Shown here in pieces: positions 1-12,706 of a DNA stretch of 64,000 bases. Below the pieces are notes generated by a model. The model made no database searches, was not told the origin of the DNA, and was given only the letters and a program-made list of their open reading frames with translations. The position numbers and the translations under genes are program-made. The DNA comes from Theobroma cacao (lineage: Eukaryota; Streptophyta; Magnoliopsida; Malvales; Malvaceae): contig NC_030854.1 in the NCBI RefSeq assembly GCF_000208745.1, forward strand, positions 20,219,822-20,283,821, read 5' to 3'. Position 1 is the stretch's first letter. Every line of letters begins with the position of its first letter.

Positions 1-968
1 AGAATTGAATTCATCATGATAACTCAATATTCAACCATGGAAATCAAGAACAAAAGCATGGGTAAGCTAGGTATCAAGGAGAATTAAAGAAATTATAACT
101 TACTTAGCTTGTTTCCTTGATTTCTTCACTTTTTCTTTGAATTTCCACCTAGGTTTTCTTATTTTTCCCTTTTTTCTTTCTTTGTTCTTGTTGCTGGTTG
201 CCTAGGCTGAATATGGTGAGAGAATTGGGGATTTAATGGGCTGATTTCTATAGAAAATAATAAAATAATCAAGCATGCCACGTGTCACATGCTTATTGGT
301 CCAATATTTTGACTTTTTGAATTTTTCTTCTTAATTTTCCACCACAAATATTCTGGTATTTATCCAATCCTACCAGAATTAAAATCCCTTGGTCTTGACA
401 AGTGCTGGGGCCAAATATTTACAGATTTGCCCCCAGAGTGAAAAAATTACAATTTTGCCCCTATACTCTAAAATGTATCGGAATCACATTATTTCTATCT
501 TTCAACCTCAAATAACACTAATATTGATCAATATTAACCAAATGAGGTAAAATTTTTTTTATAAAAATTCCCATTTAGTCGTTTAGTGGCAAAATTATCA
601 TTTTGCCCTTGTACTCCAAAAATACAGAGAATTACAATTTTTCACTGCTAAACATCATTTTATACTCCAATAATCATAATTATATTTAATATAATTATTC
701 TTGGTCAAATGTGATCAAATCTTGGCTAAAAATCTCCACTTTATCATCAAATGGTAAAATGACCATTTTGTCCCTAATCGGTCAATTTTCCTGATGGAGT
801 CCAAACTGGACCTTGAACTCCGAATCACTATTCTAAGCTATTTTGTGGGTTTCAAAATATTTAAATTTCTCTTAGAATTTCTATTTGAACTAGTTCAAGG
901 CTCGATTTAACTTAGTTGTACCACTCGGTACAATATCGTCTTTTAATCGAGCTCGATAAGATCTCACA
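1..968 (-). mobile_element. Gypsy LTR end (solo LTR, cut by window edge)
   Basis: This block is a close copy of 15921-16890, the right-hand part of the complete solo LTR at 13859-16890, and it stops at the same ...TCTCACA terminus. In sense (minus strand) this is the 5' end of the LTR, starting TGTGAGATC. The next base begins copia gag sequence, so the LTR interrupts a copia element. The TSD is probably AAGGT (969-973), but its partner lies outside the window. It is related to the C family LTRs over this part. The rest of the LTR is not visible. Confidence 0.85.
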
Positions 969-1760
969 AAGGTTGTCTTGAAACAAGAGAAAATGGCTTA
1001 TGTTCTAGATGGTCTTGTTCTTGAGGAACCTAGCAATGATGTTACAAATGAGGAAACGGAGGTCTATAGAATTTACATGGACGATCTCAATCAAGCCACA
1101 TGTGTGATGTTGGCTAGTATGGTTCTAGATCTTCAAAAATTGAATGAAGCTATGAATGCTTCGGATATTATCCTAAACCTTAGAGAAATGTTTGATAAAG
1201 AAAGTCGCACAGAGAGATTTGACATTTCAAGGGAATTGTTCTGATGTAAGATGTTTGAGGGAAGCCTAGTAAGGCCTCATGTGCTTAAGATGATAGGATA
1301 TATTACTCACTCAACTTGAGTAGTTAGGTTGGGTCATGGATCTGATTTGAGCATGACCTTGTACTTTCTTCGCTACTAAAGAGCCATTCATAGTTTATGT
1401 TGAACTTCAACATGAGCAAGATTAAGGTAACCTTTTCAAGCTTATTGAGAACACCATAGCGAAGGAAAAGCCTTCAATTCATTTATTTCTTCTAAGAAAA
1501 ATAAAAATAAGGAAAGAAAAATTTTCTAAGAAAGATAAAGGTGAAAAGGCATCAACTTCGAAAGGTATGAAGCCTATTAGAGGAGTCAAGAAGGACAAAG
1601 ATAGTGACAAATGCCATTTTTGTGGCAAACTAAGGCATTGGAGGCGTAATTTCAAGGATTATCTTGAATCTATCAAAGGGAAGAAACAAAAGGAAGTTTC
1701 CACCTTTGGTATGAATCATATGATGATTTATTTTTCACTACTTGGTATATGACTCCTTAC
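969..1760 (+). pseudogene. gag: Ty1/copia gag remnant with zinc knuckle
   Basis: The gag protein of a copia retrotransposon would form the RNA-packaging particle. The first readable block (969-1244) has the copia capsid signature: QEKMAYVLDG, then ASMVLDLQKLNEAMNA and LREMF, followed by the basic RTERFDIS. Homology continues after a stop as a motif reading CKMFEGSLVRPHVLKMIGYI (1245-1310), then decays. At 1603-1660 a zinc knuckle reads CHFCGKLRHWRRNF: the first two Cys and the His are present but the last Cys is Phe. A lysine-rich stretch lies before it, as usual for the nucleocapsid. The N-terminus is cut off by the LTR ending at 968. Several stops and frameshifts separate the blocks, so no product is expected. 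Confidence 0.85.
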
Positions 1761-3349
1761 TCTTTATTAATGGTTTTAATAAGTATGACATATTGAAAGA
1801 ACTAATGACAAGGAGCAATGAAGAATAGGATCATGAAGGGGACAACCTTAGTTAATGGTGATCAAGCTTGTCGACATAGATTAAATTGTGGAATAGTAAC
1901 TAATTTTAAAACATTGAATGTTTTCATGACATGATTGTCAATATGAGATGTTTTGGTTTTCGGCCTATGGCTAAATATTTTATTTTATGTTTAGGAAATA
2001 TAGATTTATATTTTGCTTGCATTAAATGCTTAGCTTATATATATTTATATATTTACATTACATCTCATTTTATCTTGGAATTGTTTAAATTATTTATCCT
2101 TAAGTACAACCTTGTGTATATTATAATCAATATTAAGTCATAATGATAAGATCATTGTGAGATTATTTTTCTTTTGATTATGAATCGAAAAGGAAATTAA
2201 TGAGTTGACTTAGATAAAATTGAGTCCTAACTCAATGAATTCATAATGAGAATATGAACACATTTAGTTAAGTAGCACTCTTACTGAGAAAAAACTCTAA
2301 ATTAAGATTGCTTAGAACTAAATACCAATTGATTATCATATTGAATTCATAAGAGATGAATCACAAAGCATTCCAACCCCAATTAATCGCATGGACTAAC
2401 CTTTGCTAAAGTTTCATCCCATAACCCATGATGAACAATTTATATTATGTATCTATATATAAAAGTTATGGACATAACACCCTAAATGAAAGGAAATAAG
2501 TTTACTTGGTAAGATTTCTATACATAATAGAAATAGTGGCAGCTAATGACACTTGAAAGGTCAAGAGTCATGAAATTATGAAATTCAATAGATAAGATCT
2601 ATGCACAAAGATTGATTTAATGGGATGCATAATTCATGAGATGAATCCATTAAATACAAACCATTAGTAGGACGCATATTGATGCACTACTCATATAATG
2701 AGTCTACCAAATAATCCAACATGAATGATTGGATAATAATCTTTATTCAATGTAATAAATTCAAAATAGTTGAATACATTTAATAAGATAAACATATTTT
2801 GTGCATATCATAAGGTTAGTGGGAGTAAGATAAGTTACTCATTAAAAGTGTATAAGATACATTTACCATTCTAAAAAAAAATATTATAATGGGACTAAAG
2901 AGTTAGAGCTTAAAAAGGGACTCAACAAAAGAATTTAGGATTACATGTTAAAGGAGTTTAACATAAAAGGAATCCTAAATGCTAAAAGTGACATAAAGTC
3001 ATAATTGAGCAATTGTATTGGAATGGTTCCAAAACAAAAGATAACTATATGATTATATCTATAGTCGAATACAAACCTTTTGCATAGGCTACAAAAGAAG
3101 AGACATTTGGATCATTGGTTTAATGAACCAATAATGATTTTGAGTTGTTGAAGTAACAACAAGAGCCATAATAATGGAATCAAGGTCTTGTTGTGATCTA
3201 AATTAGTATTTTGATATATGAAAATGGAGATTGTCAAACATATAAATTAACATATTCTCAAATATTGCAATTTGAGTTATCATAGTAGAGACACAATCGC
3301 TAAGTGAAAGAGTTTGACATTGGATACGCTAGCAATTGACTCAAGTGCA
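1761..3349 (+). mobile_element. Decayed non-coding copia internal region
   Basis: There is no protease, integrase or reverse transcriptase homology that I can read in any frame. The sequence sits between a copia zinc-knuckle remnant and a copia-type polypurine tract, so by position it is the internal part of the same element, probably with pol deleted or scrambled. It is AT-rich, with scattered short poly-A and poly-T runs. I see no RNA gene or promoter. Confidence 0.55.
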
Positions 3350-3359
3350 AGTGGGAGAT
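3350..3359 (+). other. Polypurine tract of copia element
   Basis: AAGTGGGAGA immediately precedes TGTTGGTAT. This is the usual plant copia arrangement in which a purine run primes plus-strand DNA synthesis directly upstream of the 3' LTR. It fixes the element as plus-strand. Confidence 0.7.
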
Positions 3360-4205
3360 TGTTGGTATATGCCTTTGGGCCAATTAGATTGGTCAAGGAA
3401 TATATATTGTCATTTAATGCATACTTAATAGCATAACTATATGTGATAGAGGTTTTCCTTCATGTTAGTGCAATAATAAGGAGTTATTAAGTTCTAATTG
3501 GATGAAGCCCATGGAACATAAAGGCCTCACAAGAGAATTATAAAGCTGTTACAATTATGAGATCACTATGCATTAAAGCCATGCTTTTAAAATTGTTCAT
3601 AGACATTGTATTGTCAAGACAGAGCATTGACAATGCTCAAAGACTAGTACATGTTAAGCCTCCTTATTTGAAAAGTAAGCAATCGATCTCATAAATTGAA
3701 GTATATGGGATACTTGAGGATAACATGTAAGTGCTTGTTAAAGAACAAGTTCACTGAATGTGACCCGCTACGAGAACTCCATTTGGTATTTCACTTAAGT
3801 GTCTTTGGGCAAAGCATGATAAATTTGAGGAAAGTTAGTTTCCTAAATTCATAAAGTTGGTCATGAATTATGAGAACTAATATGGAATGTTATAAGTAGA
3901 CACTGAGCCATGCTTTATGACATATCCGAGATATTTGATGAAAGGACCATATTGCATTGAGAAGCTTATCACTAAAAGGCTTTGTCAATTCTTTAATTGA
4001 CTCTCTAACATGTGGATGGTCATGATGTATTGCTAGATGCTGCTCATGATTTATAAATAAAAATTAATTATCAAATTGATATTTGATTAGGATTTATATT
4101 TATTGCCAATATGTTTGAAGCCTAATGGGTCACACATATTAAGTGACATGATTAAGATTAAATAAGGATAATCAATCAAGTTGGACTTAATTATAATGCA
4201 TAAAA
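3360..4205 (+). mobile_element. Copia 3' LTR (right border uncertain)
   Basis: It begins with TGTTGGTATATGCC directly after a polypurine tract, a start common in plant copia LTRs. It includes TTTGAAGCCTAATGGGTCACACAT near 4110-4135, a phrase seen around copia LTR ends. I cannot find the other LTR (it would lie left of the window), so the right border, placed near 4205, is only a guess from where a different repeat starts. Confidence 0.6.
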
Positions 4206-4678
4206 ATTAGTATATTTCATTTAATTAGTTATTTTAGGTGAGTCAATCTAATCTTAGTTAATTTGATGCTTAATTTGGTGTTAATGTGGATAAGATAGGT
4301 TGTTATTGATTTATTTGTGCTTTCATAGGTGTTTGAAAGAAGAATTTTAGTAAAAGAAGGACAGCAATTTGAAGGTGCAAACTTTTGCTGCACATGTTTC
4401 TGTATTTTGGCCATAACTTTCTCTATAGAGTTCCAAACGAAGTGATTCTTGGACCATTGGAAAGATAAGAGAAAACGATACAACTTTCATGTTTACACTT
4501 CACCAGTTCAACTTGGAAGATGGTCAAAAATCTTGTTGAAGTTGATACACTGCAGCAATCCTAGTGCAATTACGATTTCTGTTAATTATTTGGGCAAGGC
4601 TGCAACTTAAATAGTTTGGTGAGCAAATTCTAGCTGAAGTTGACTTCTTTTTCCAACTAACTTAGCCTAACTTCAAAG

Positions 4679-4689
4679 CCTATAAAAAC
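4679..4689 (+). promoter_or_regulatory. TATA box of Tat/Athila-like LTR
   Basis: CCTATAAAAAC follows an AT-rich stretch in the middle of the LTR. It is followed about 30 bases on by a purine-rich leader (GGGGAGAATGAAG). This is the expected spacing for an LTR RNA polymerase II promoter on the plus strand. Confidence 0.5.
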
Positions 4690-4885
4690 AACCTTTTAGA
4701 AGACTTAAAGGGGAGAATGAAGAAAACACCATATTGACATCTGCGAGTCAAGCCACAGAGTCATTGAAGAAATTTGAAGGATTCAAGGAGATTTTAAGAT
4801 CAAGAATACAATCCTTGGTTTTTTCTATCTTTTTGTTAATCCCTTAATCTCTTGGTTTTAATGTTTAAATTTTATTCGATGATAT

Positions 4886-5768
4886 TATGAGACCTTGACC
4901 TCTATAGGCTCGTAACTAGGTATAGTCACAATAACATGGGATAGGGGTAGTTTCGTCATTTTCTCTAATAAGCTCCTAGAAGAAATTTTTTGGATATTTT
5001 AAGGTCTAAATAGGCATAAGACCTCATAAATGATGTGTAATGATGAAAACATGAAGAAAACTAGAAGTGACAATAATTTTCACAACAAGAGTAAAATGGT
5101 CATTTTGCACCCCGAGTCAAAATTTTCAAAGTTTCGCAAACCTGAGCATGTCTAGACCATTATGGACTTGGTCTCAGTGTTAAAAGAGTAAAAAGATTGC
5201 ACAAAGGGTTGCATGAGAATGAGCTACCTAGTCAAGGGTATTTTCATAATTTCAATGAAATGGATAAGCTTGGGCTATAAATATCTTTCTTCCAACAACT
5301 TCTTTTCCCATTTTCCAGCAGCTTCTTCTTCTTCCTCCTTCTTCTCTTTCACATTACTTCCAACCTCCATGGAAGCTTGATATGGAGGTTGCATGATTTT
5401 CTCTCTCTAGCTCTAGTTTTCATACGTTTGCGCCCTTATGACTAAGACCCTTGTATTCTTCAACTCTCTCTCCTTAAAACCCTTGAAAAATCTTATTTTC
5501 ATACTTTCTCTCACTAGTTGAGTGTTTTAGAGAGAGAAAGAGAGAATTACCCCATTTGTGTGGAAGCTATTGAAAGGTAATTTAACTATAAAGGAACCCT
5601 AGGGTGAGTGATGAACTAAGCTTGGTTTTTAGCTGTGGATAATGGCTAGTAATTTAGATTATGAGTTGTTTTATTGTTGAGGATGTTCATTCATTTTATA
5701 GTGATTTAGATAGTTAACATAGATAGCCATTTAAAGTGGCAATTGAAACTTAGCCAAGAGATAGCTTT
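4886..5768 (+). mobile_element. Family A gypsy LTR, 5' fragment, nested
   Basis: The sequence from TATGAGACCTTGACC to about GATAGCTTTT parallels 42879-43590 on the same strand and 12200-13093 on the opposite strand. It keeps the LTR 5' end (TG changed to TA), the promoter region and the CTTCTTCTTC-rich leader, but lacks the remaining 1.5-2 kb, including the palindrome cluster found in other copies. It is inserted in a Tat/Athila-like LTR. No TSD can be shown because the right end is deleted. Confidence 0.75.
5274..5285 (+). promoter_or_regulatory. TATA box of family A LTR
   Basis: GCTATAAATATC lies about 390 bases into the LTR and is followed by TTTCTTCCAACAAC at transcription-start distance. 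The same block occurs at 12695-12706 on the minus strand, so it is conserved between independent copies. The equivalent segment is deleted from the copy at 42879-45240. Confidence 0.6.
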
Positions 5769-6141
5769 TAGGGTTTATAGACTTGTAAATACTTTAAGAC
5801 TCTAGGTTAGCAACTTAATCCATTAAACTGAGTTAGGAGAGACAGACAATAATTAGATGAAGTATTGAGGGATATTATAATCTTAGGTTTGGTAGTCATT
5901 CACATTTAATAAAGTAAATTTGCATAGATTTTAGATAAGTTTTAGTTTTAGTTATTAGTTTATTAGTTTAAAATCTTTTTTTTTAATTTTAATTATTCAG
6001 ATAAAATTATGGTGTGATAATTTTAGTAGTTAACAGTAAAGATTAATTCAATTCTCTGTGGGATTAACACTTTACTCATCTCTATATTATCTTTGCGATA
6101 TGTACACTTGCAGGGTAGAAAATTGAACAATAGTTGTATTT

Positions 6142-6146
6142 AGGGT
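6142..6146. repeat. Target-site duplication AGGGT (left)
   Basis: AGGGT directly precedes the TG of the B solo LTR and is matched exactly by 13132-13136 directly after its terminal CA. Five-base duplications are the normal footprint of gypsy integrases. Confidence 0.85.
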
Positions 6147-9100
6147 TGTAACTCCCCGTACCCTCGAATAGAAGTCAATGAGACTTTATTGAGAAGACGA
6201 AGGGTCAATTGACGTAAATATAAGTGCCAAAGAGTGGTGACGGGTAAAAGGAATATTTTAGAATAAAATATTTTACATGTGAGAAAATAATAATTAAATA
6301 GTAATTTTTTTATTGAGGATGAATTAGTGAGTTAATAGGTGATTCAGAAGTGAACCAAGATAAAGTGGGACATTTTAGGTCTCGAGGATACAAGTGGAGA
6401 ATTTTGGAATAAAATAATATTAAAATATTAATATTTTACCTGTTGTCGAAATTAGTCATGAAGGAGAATTATATGGCTAATCTAAGGGGGGGAGAAGAAA
6501 TAAGAAAGAATTTCGAAGAAAAATGACATAAGTGGGGCTCACGTGCTTTTATTTATTAAGAGAAGAGCAAGTAAGTATATATTTAAATATTATGGTGACA
6601 TCTTGGTGAAGTGCAAATTTTATATTCTATTTGTACAAGTGTGAAGGAAGAAAGATAAAAGGAAATTGGAATTAAAAGAAATGATTGATGGGCTAAATTG
6701 TAAAGAATGAAAAGTATGGGGGGTCGAATGGTAAATAAGAAAAAGTTGAGGATTTATGTGTAATTACAATGTTTGAAGCTAAGTGGACATTAACTAACCA
6801 AGGAAAGTTAGATAATGTGGGATAATGAAATGAGCATGTGAATTTACTATTACATGCAAATTATAGCATGCAAAAAGGAGAAAGTTAGTGGGGAACATGT
6901 GGGACCCCCACCATGCATAGTAAAAGGAAGAATAAGACTAAATCTATTTGCATGTAATGAGATTGGTGCATTAGATGGCAAAATAAGGAAAGAAAGATGT
7001 GGGATGCATGTGACTTGAATGGTTTAATAAATGGCTAAATAAAACATAAAGTGAAGCTTGTGCATGAAATGTGATTGGAGGAATAAGGAGGTGCATGGAA
7101 TACAGAATGAAGAAAGGAAGAATGGGAGAGTGAAGGTGGCAGATGGAGAAATGTAGCAAGGATAGATATTGGGCCAATGGACAAGGGAGGAAATTGGTGC
7201 ATGAAGCACCATTGGATGGCAAAGTGGCCAAATGAAATAAAAAGAATAAGAATGCATGTGTTTTGATTGGTTCATGAGGTTGGCCAAATGAAATTAGAAG
7301 AATAACAATGCATGTGTCTTGATTAGCTCATGATGGTGGCCAAGTAAAAAATTAAAAAAAAGAGAAATGAAAAGGAAAATGGCTTGGGAACTTAGGCAAA
7401 AATCGTGCCTTTTTTAGAGTGAGAGAGAGAAAGGTATGCCAGCCTTGAGAAGTTGAGAGAGGGCTACCATTTAAAGAAGAAATCAGTGAAGGGAGAGCTT
7501 GATAAGTTCCACCCGAGAGGAAGAAAAAGAGAAAGAAAAAAAAAGAGAAAAGTGGAAGGCTCAGTTTTGCACAAGATCAAGAGAAACTGTGAGATTTCCT
7601 CCCTCGTCTTGTAGCTTTGTGCTATTCTATCACCCAAGGAGTCTTCAATACTCAATAGAGAAGCTGTGGAGTGTTGATGGAGGTGTAAAGTTTGGTTTCA
7701 AGATACAAGAGAAATAAGGTAAGGATTGTGGTTTTAGCTTGAATAATCCTCGAAAATGGTTTGGTAACTATATGAAATGTTTTGTGGCAACAAAGATTGG
7801 TTTTATTGGAGAGGATTTAGTGACATGCAAAGCTATCAAAACCATGGGTGCATGATGGATTCAAAGTGGAAAAGAAATGCTAAGCATAATATTGTGTTTT
7901 ATGCCCACGGTTGATAAAAATCTGTGAAGAAATAATTTGTGAATCATGTTGGTAGCATGATGATCAAAGTTTTGGAGGAACATTGGAGTGCATGTATGGA
8001 TCAAGCAACCATAAAGGTAAAAATGAATAATGTTTTAAGTATAGTTGTGAGATCTTGAAAAAATGGCTTTTATTGTGTTGATTAGAGTTTTGAAAGGCAC
8101 AATGTGAAGAATAATGGTTGTTGAAAGAACCTAAAATGAATTAGCTAGTTGTAATGTTAAGTTTCTTGGTATTTTGTTTGAAAGAAATGAAAAAGGAGTA
8201 ATGTGGATGGAGGATTAAGAAATGAAGTATTGAAAGTTAGATAGACAATTAGGCATGTAAACTTGGAAATATTGAGTGAGATTGAGAATGATTGTTGCTG
8301 CCATATATGTGGTTTATGTTGTAAAAAAATATAAAGATGAATTTGGATGAAAGTTGCTTGAAAAGGTTGAGATGGGCACTTAATGTCATAAATAAGTTGT
8401 TGGTATATATCATATAAAGAATTACCCAAGTAAAAGATACAAATTCCTTTAGTAAAACTATGTCAAACGCATATGAATAGGAAAATATTAAGTGAGAAAG
8501 AATGGTGATTCTAGCATGATGTGAGTTATTAACATGATGGTTAATGTTTGAGTAAAAAAGAAGAAAAATGGGAATGATAACCACTAAGTACATTAAGCTT
8601 GGTTTATTGTTAGGAAGTGTGCAAGTGGAAAAGGAATACCGTGGAGATTAACTAAAGGAGGAAACAAAATTGGATAGTGACAAATTGATATCCCACCATT
8701 ATGAGGTGACTAGGGGGTGCCTATTTCAAAATCTCCATACTATATATCGATTTACGTTAATAAACATTGTCGATTTTCTTAAGTGCAATTGTGGATAGCA
8801 TTTGCTATTAGCTTTGATAGGCAATTTTAAAATGGATTTACAATGATTTATATATTGCTATTGTGGAAAGCATGAGTTGTTAGAAATTGATAAGTGATTT
8901 GTGATTGGTATGCTTGATTTGAAGTAATTTATAAACTGTTACTATGGAAAGCATGAGCTGGTAGAGACCATAGGAAATTATGGATGCAAGTTGTTTTGGA
9001 AATTGTTTTGGATATATATATATATATAGATAAGCTATATATATAAAGTGCTTTAGAAACCGGAAAACAAGCCTTTCATAGTGTTTTGCATCAAAAATCC

Positions 9101-9428
9101 ATGCCTTGTATTTTTGTGTGACATGCATGGTTAAATGCATTTGTTAAACGATTTATATTCAAATTTTTTAGAGCTGGTTTTTGTTCGATCTTTATTCAAG
9201 TATTTACACCATGCCTTTTTAAAGCGGAAAGCAATTTGAAAGGTTATCAAACCTTGTTTTCAAATGATTTAAACAAAAGTCTAGAAAAACATAGATTTGG
9301 TTTTAAAAATGGTTTTGACAAATCGAGAGCGTCGAAAGTAGGTTGAATGTCACATCGGGATAGTGTGACCCTTGTGCACAAGTGAGCTCTAGCTAAAAAA
9401 CCTTTAGGTCACTGATGGGTTGTTAGAC

Positions 9429-9521
9429 GTGGCTAGGGCCATGGTTTGTGATTATACATGGCAAGGCCACAGGTTGTTTTATGTGGCTAGGCCATAAGTT
9501 GATATACGCGGTTGCGACCGC
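9429..9521. repeat. Dyad-symmetric repeat cluster in B LTR
   Basis: Four spaced units of about 27 bases each hold an inverted repeat: GTGGCTAGGGCCATG (9429-9443), CATGGCAAGGCCAC (9457-9470), ATGTGGCTAGGCCATA (9481-9496) and GCGGTTGCGACCGC (9508-9521). The B copy at 19011-21899 carries the equivalent cluster at 20762-20825. Confidence 0.7.
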
Positions 9522-11106
9522 TTGAATTCTCCGATGTCGAGATTGCCATGGCTATGGGAATCCGGTGGAGTGGAGCTTCTAGATTGTTATTACATGGAAG
9601 CCGGTCGACGAGTGATTACTATGCTTACCTACTCGAGAGACTTGAGAGTTTTACACTCGTACTCTTTTGCATGGTGGAGAGTTAACAATTTGCTCAACAC
9701 CTCTATTGCTTGCAAGCTTTCAGTGCTTTATAAGTTGATTTTGAGTTGATATATGTGGATGTTTACATTGATTTTGACATGGCACCTACTTTGGGAGTGT
9801 GCAAGCTTTTGTATGATTATTTGAAGTTTTATGGGAAATGACGAATTTCGAGGATTGAAATTTATTTTTGTTATGATTGTCTTCGACATTGTTTTGCTAA
9901 GGAAAGTAATGAAGTATGATTTTACAGCATCATTTTTACGAGGCATAAATACCCTACTTGTGATTTGGTTTCTTAAGATTATCATGTTATATACTGGTTT
10001 TATCGTTCAACTTATCTGCTGTCAACTTGTTTCCCATCTATGCCTTGGTCACAGAACCGATGATCACTGAGTCTGTGAGACTCACCCCTTTTATCTCCCT
10101 TTTGCAGATAGTGATCGGCCTAGCGTGCATTCATTGGCATTTATAGTCCACCGCGGATAGATAAAGGCATCTCATAGCACTTTATTCTAAGTCTCTTCGC
10201 TGCTAGAGGTTGAGTCATTGTAATGTTCCTTATTTTTTTGTAAATGGATACTAGACTTAATATAAATATTCAGTTGGGGATTTTAGACTATGATGTATTT
10301 ACTTACAATTATTTGGAATAAAGGTCAAGTTGATTTAGTATGTCTGTTGTTCAAATCATGTCACAAGAGTTATATGGTGTACAACAATAACATAGATTGG
10401 TGAATGAGTATAATGAATTAATGGGAATTTCTAATAAGGCTTGTTTAGGACTTGACGAGTTCTTTCAAAAGTCTTGTGTCACGACCCAAATTTCGGGCCA
10501 TGACCGGCGCATGGGCTCAATGGTCGTAGTCCACTAAGCCCAAGCAAGTCTATTAATATGACATGTTCATCATTTCATCAAAAGTTGCTAAGTCACATTT
10601 TATAACTTCGAATCAAATTAATACTAAGTATTGCCAACTTGTAGTGGCATTACCAATCAAATATACATGTATTGTCTAAAACATGTCTTAATAATTTACA
10701 TGGGGTTTGTCTATACACAACAAAAGAGTACTCGACTTCCAACGGAGAGACTCGAGTAAAAGTATAGCTACTGAATGCCTAGACACCTACCAAAAGTCGA
10801 ATCTGCGAGGACACCTCGACCTAGTTACCGATTGCCTCTTGATCTAAAAACATGAACTTGATAACGGTGAGTATAAACCCAATGAGTGAACAAAGGAAGG
10901 GAACAAACAAACAATGAGGAAGACTTAAAGATATCATGATGCATTTATCTTTAAAACAATACAATTTAGTTTAGTTCTTATTAAAGCCCCTCATTTAAAC
11001 TCCAAATGAGTAAATCACTTGATGAAAAGGGTCCATGCACAACAAAGGTTTTGAAGAGTGAAAACTTTAATAGCATTCATGCAATTCAAGATAAGTAAAT
11101 AACGGG

Positions 11107-11448
11107 TCCTCGCTGCAGCGGAAAGGCATTCTTGCTCAAATTATCAACTGACCGAGGGTTTCTTAGCTGGCTGAGAGTTTCTCACCAAACCTCCTCATTT
11201 CAAATTTAATTCATTAATTACTTAATGTTTGAAGTCCATGCTCAACTATGGTACCAAAGAAGTGAAAAATAGGGCAGCAATCCAACAAGATAATAAGCAA
11301 GATAGAAAGTTTCTCGCTACAGCGAAATTCATGCCATAAAATAGAAAGTTTCTCGCTGCAGCGAGAAGCTTCAGCAACTTTCTCGCTGCAGCAAGAATCA
11401 AGCCAGCAGAACCCTTAAAACCCGAGAGTTTTTCGCTATAGCTAGAAA
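11107..11448. repeat. Palindrome cluster TTCTCGCTGCAGCGAGAA (family A)
   Basis: One copy is a perfect 18-bp palindrome (11350-11367). Degenerate copies lie at about 11107-11123, 11310-11328, 11380-11397 and 11429-11448. The centre is the PstI-like CTGCAG. The same motif is clustered in the other A-type LTRs at 14504-14544 and 44251-44553. Confidence 0.85.
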
Positions 11449-11615
11449 TAGGACATCAACAACAAGTTTTCATTCCTTCAACAGAAGGCCATCTAGCTGG
11501 AAAGACAAATCAACTTGAACATGTTTTAGAAAATTTCTGAAGATCAACATGTAAGATTCACATGTACAAAGCCATATACCATACACATGAACTTTCTATA
11601 ACACACATATCTATG

Positions 11616-11616
<1 letters not shown>

Positions 11617-11651
<35 letters not shown>
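11617..11651. repeat. AT dinucleotide microsatellite
   Basis: A nearly pure (TA)n run within the A LTR, just before the 42-bp repeat block. A second run is at 11849-11880. It is low complexity and accounts for the short overlapping ORFs reading YIYIYI here. Confidence 0.95.
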
Positions 11652-11652
<1 letters not shown>

Positions 11653-11681
11653 ATCATCATGCACACCCTCCCATCATCATC

Positions 11682-11805
11682 AGCTCATATGCACTCCCCA
11701 CTAGCACATGGCTGGGTCATCATCAGGTTATGTGCGCTCCCACTCGCACATAGCCAGGTCAGCATCGGCTTATGCGCACTCCCACTCGCACATAGCCGGG
11801 GCAAT
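11682..11805. repeat. 42-bp tandem repeat, three copies, hairpin-forming
   Basis: Each unit contains TATGTGC, a loop CGCTCCCACTC-like segment, then GCACATAGCC. The two arms are inverted repeats (best in copies two and three, 11725-11805). The block is bracketed by AT microsatellites. Homologous arrays occur at 14982-15105 and, on the other strand, at 43930-44115. Confidence 0.8.
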
Positions 11806-11846
11806 ATCATTACACAATGTTATTCATCCATGCACAACATATATTC

Positions 11847-11848
<2 letters not shown>

Positions 11849-11880
<32 letters not shown>
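11849..11880. repeat. AT dinucleotide microsatellite
   Basis: A second (TA)n run of about 32 bases on the other side of the 42-bp repeat block in the same LTR. Confidence 0.95.
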
Positions 11881-11883
<3 letters not shown>

Positions 11884-12694
11884 ACATGATCTAGGAGCAC
11901 ATAGGTTCGTTTTTTTTACACAGTTCACATTTTCACATCATTAAAATAATTTATCAAGGACTTGTTCCCTGGCACACATTTTTAAAGAAAAGTTGGAATA
12001 AATCATTCAAACGTTTCATACAAATACAATTATATCTCCCAAAGTGATTTTGAAATGCAAGTTCACTCCCTAGTATTTTGTTGAAACTCTAATCGGCTCT
12101 AACTTCCCTAATGGTCCAATTGGGGTTGAGGGGCCTCGTTGGAACCTATCACACACCAAAAACATCACAGCCAATCCAATTTACATTAATATTGCTCCAA
12201 AGCTATTTTCCAAGTCAAGCTTCAATAGCCTTTCCTATCTACCACTAAATGGCTATTATTTACACTACTCTAGTCACTCTAAGAATGATTAATCAATCTC
12301 AACAATAAAACACTCACAAGTCAAATTACTAGACAATATCAATAGCTAAAATATCAACTCAATTTCACCACTCACCTTACTAGATTTGTAATTGGATTCC
12401 TCCTCAAGAATTCCCAAACTATTATAAAAAGTCTTTCTTTCTCTCTTTAAAGCACCTAGCTAGTGAGAGAAAGTATTCATTTAAGACTTTAGAGGGTTTT
12501 TAAAGTGAGAGGGTGAAAGAGCACAGGGGTTCTATGCAAAAGTGCACAAAAGCTTGAAAATTGGAGTTATTTTGAGAGAGGTTATGGAGGTTTCATATCA
12601 AGCTTCCATGGAAGATGAAAGCAATGTGAAAAAGAAGAAGAAAGAAGAAGAAGAAGAAACTACTGGAAAATGGGAGAAGAAGCTGTTGGAAGAT

Positions 12695-12706
12695 GATATT
12701 TATAGC
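12695..12706 (-). promoter_or_regulatory. TATA box of family A LTR (minus strand)
   Basis: On the minus strand this reads GCTATAAATATC, identical to 5274-5285 in another A copy, with the same downstream CTTCCAACAGCTTCTTC-type leader. It lies about 390 bases inside the LTR 5' end. Confidence 0.6.

Larger units (their letters stand above)
4206..6141 (+). mobile_element. Tat/Athila-like gypsy LTR, interrupted at 4886-5768
   Basis: The left part (about 4206-4885) and right part (about 5769-6141) look like one LTR of the Tat/Athila-like gypsy group. It has a leader rich in stereotyped phrases (CAACTTTCATGTTTACACTT, TTCTTGGACCATTGG) and a right end where CTCTGTGGGATTAACACTTT is followed by GATATGTACACTTGCAGGGT. 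Such ends are typical of this group. A family A LTR fragment sits in the middle. The left border is not defined. The right part was later the target of the big B LTR at 6147. There is no coding sequence. Confidence 0.55.

Noticed and set aside
7499..7717. Lys/Glu-rich ORF that could be a small coiled coil (also 12542-12805, 19175-19444, 62518-62727)
   Set aside because: GA-rich leader-like segments of LTRs give such frames on either strand, with no conservation or start context supporting a gene.
8157..8593. Minus-strand ORFs of 90 and 114 codons in the B LTR
   Set aside because: They have no recognisable domain, are AT-rich and hydrophobic by composition, and are not preserved at the matching place in the other B copies.
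9013..9050. AT-rich palindromic stretch as a possible MITE
   Set aside because: It is a simple (TA)n run present at the same place in other B LTR copies (20385, about 63690), with no terminal inverted repeats or TSD.
11107..11448. CRISPR-like array of spaced repeats
   Set aside because: The repeats are short degenerate palindromes with irregular spacing inside a plant LTR, with no cas genes and a eukaryotic context.
11562..11944. Three ORFs rich in Tyr-Ile
   Set aside because: They are translations of (TA)n microsatellites and the 42-bp repeat.
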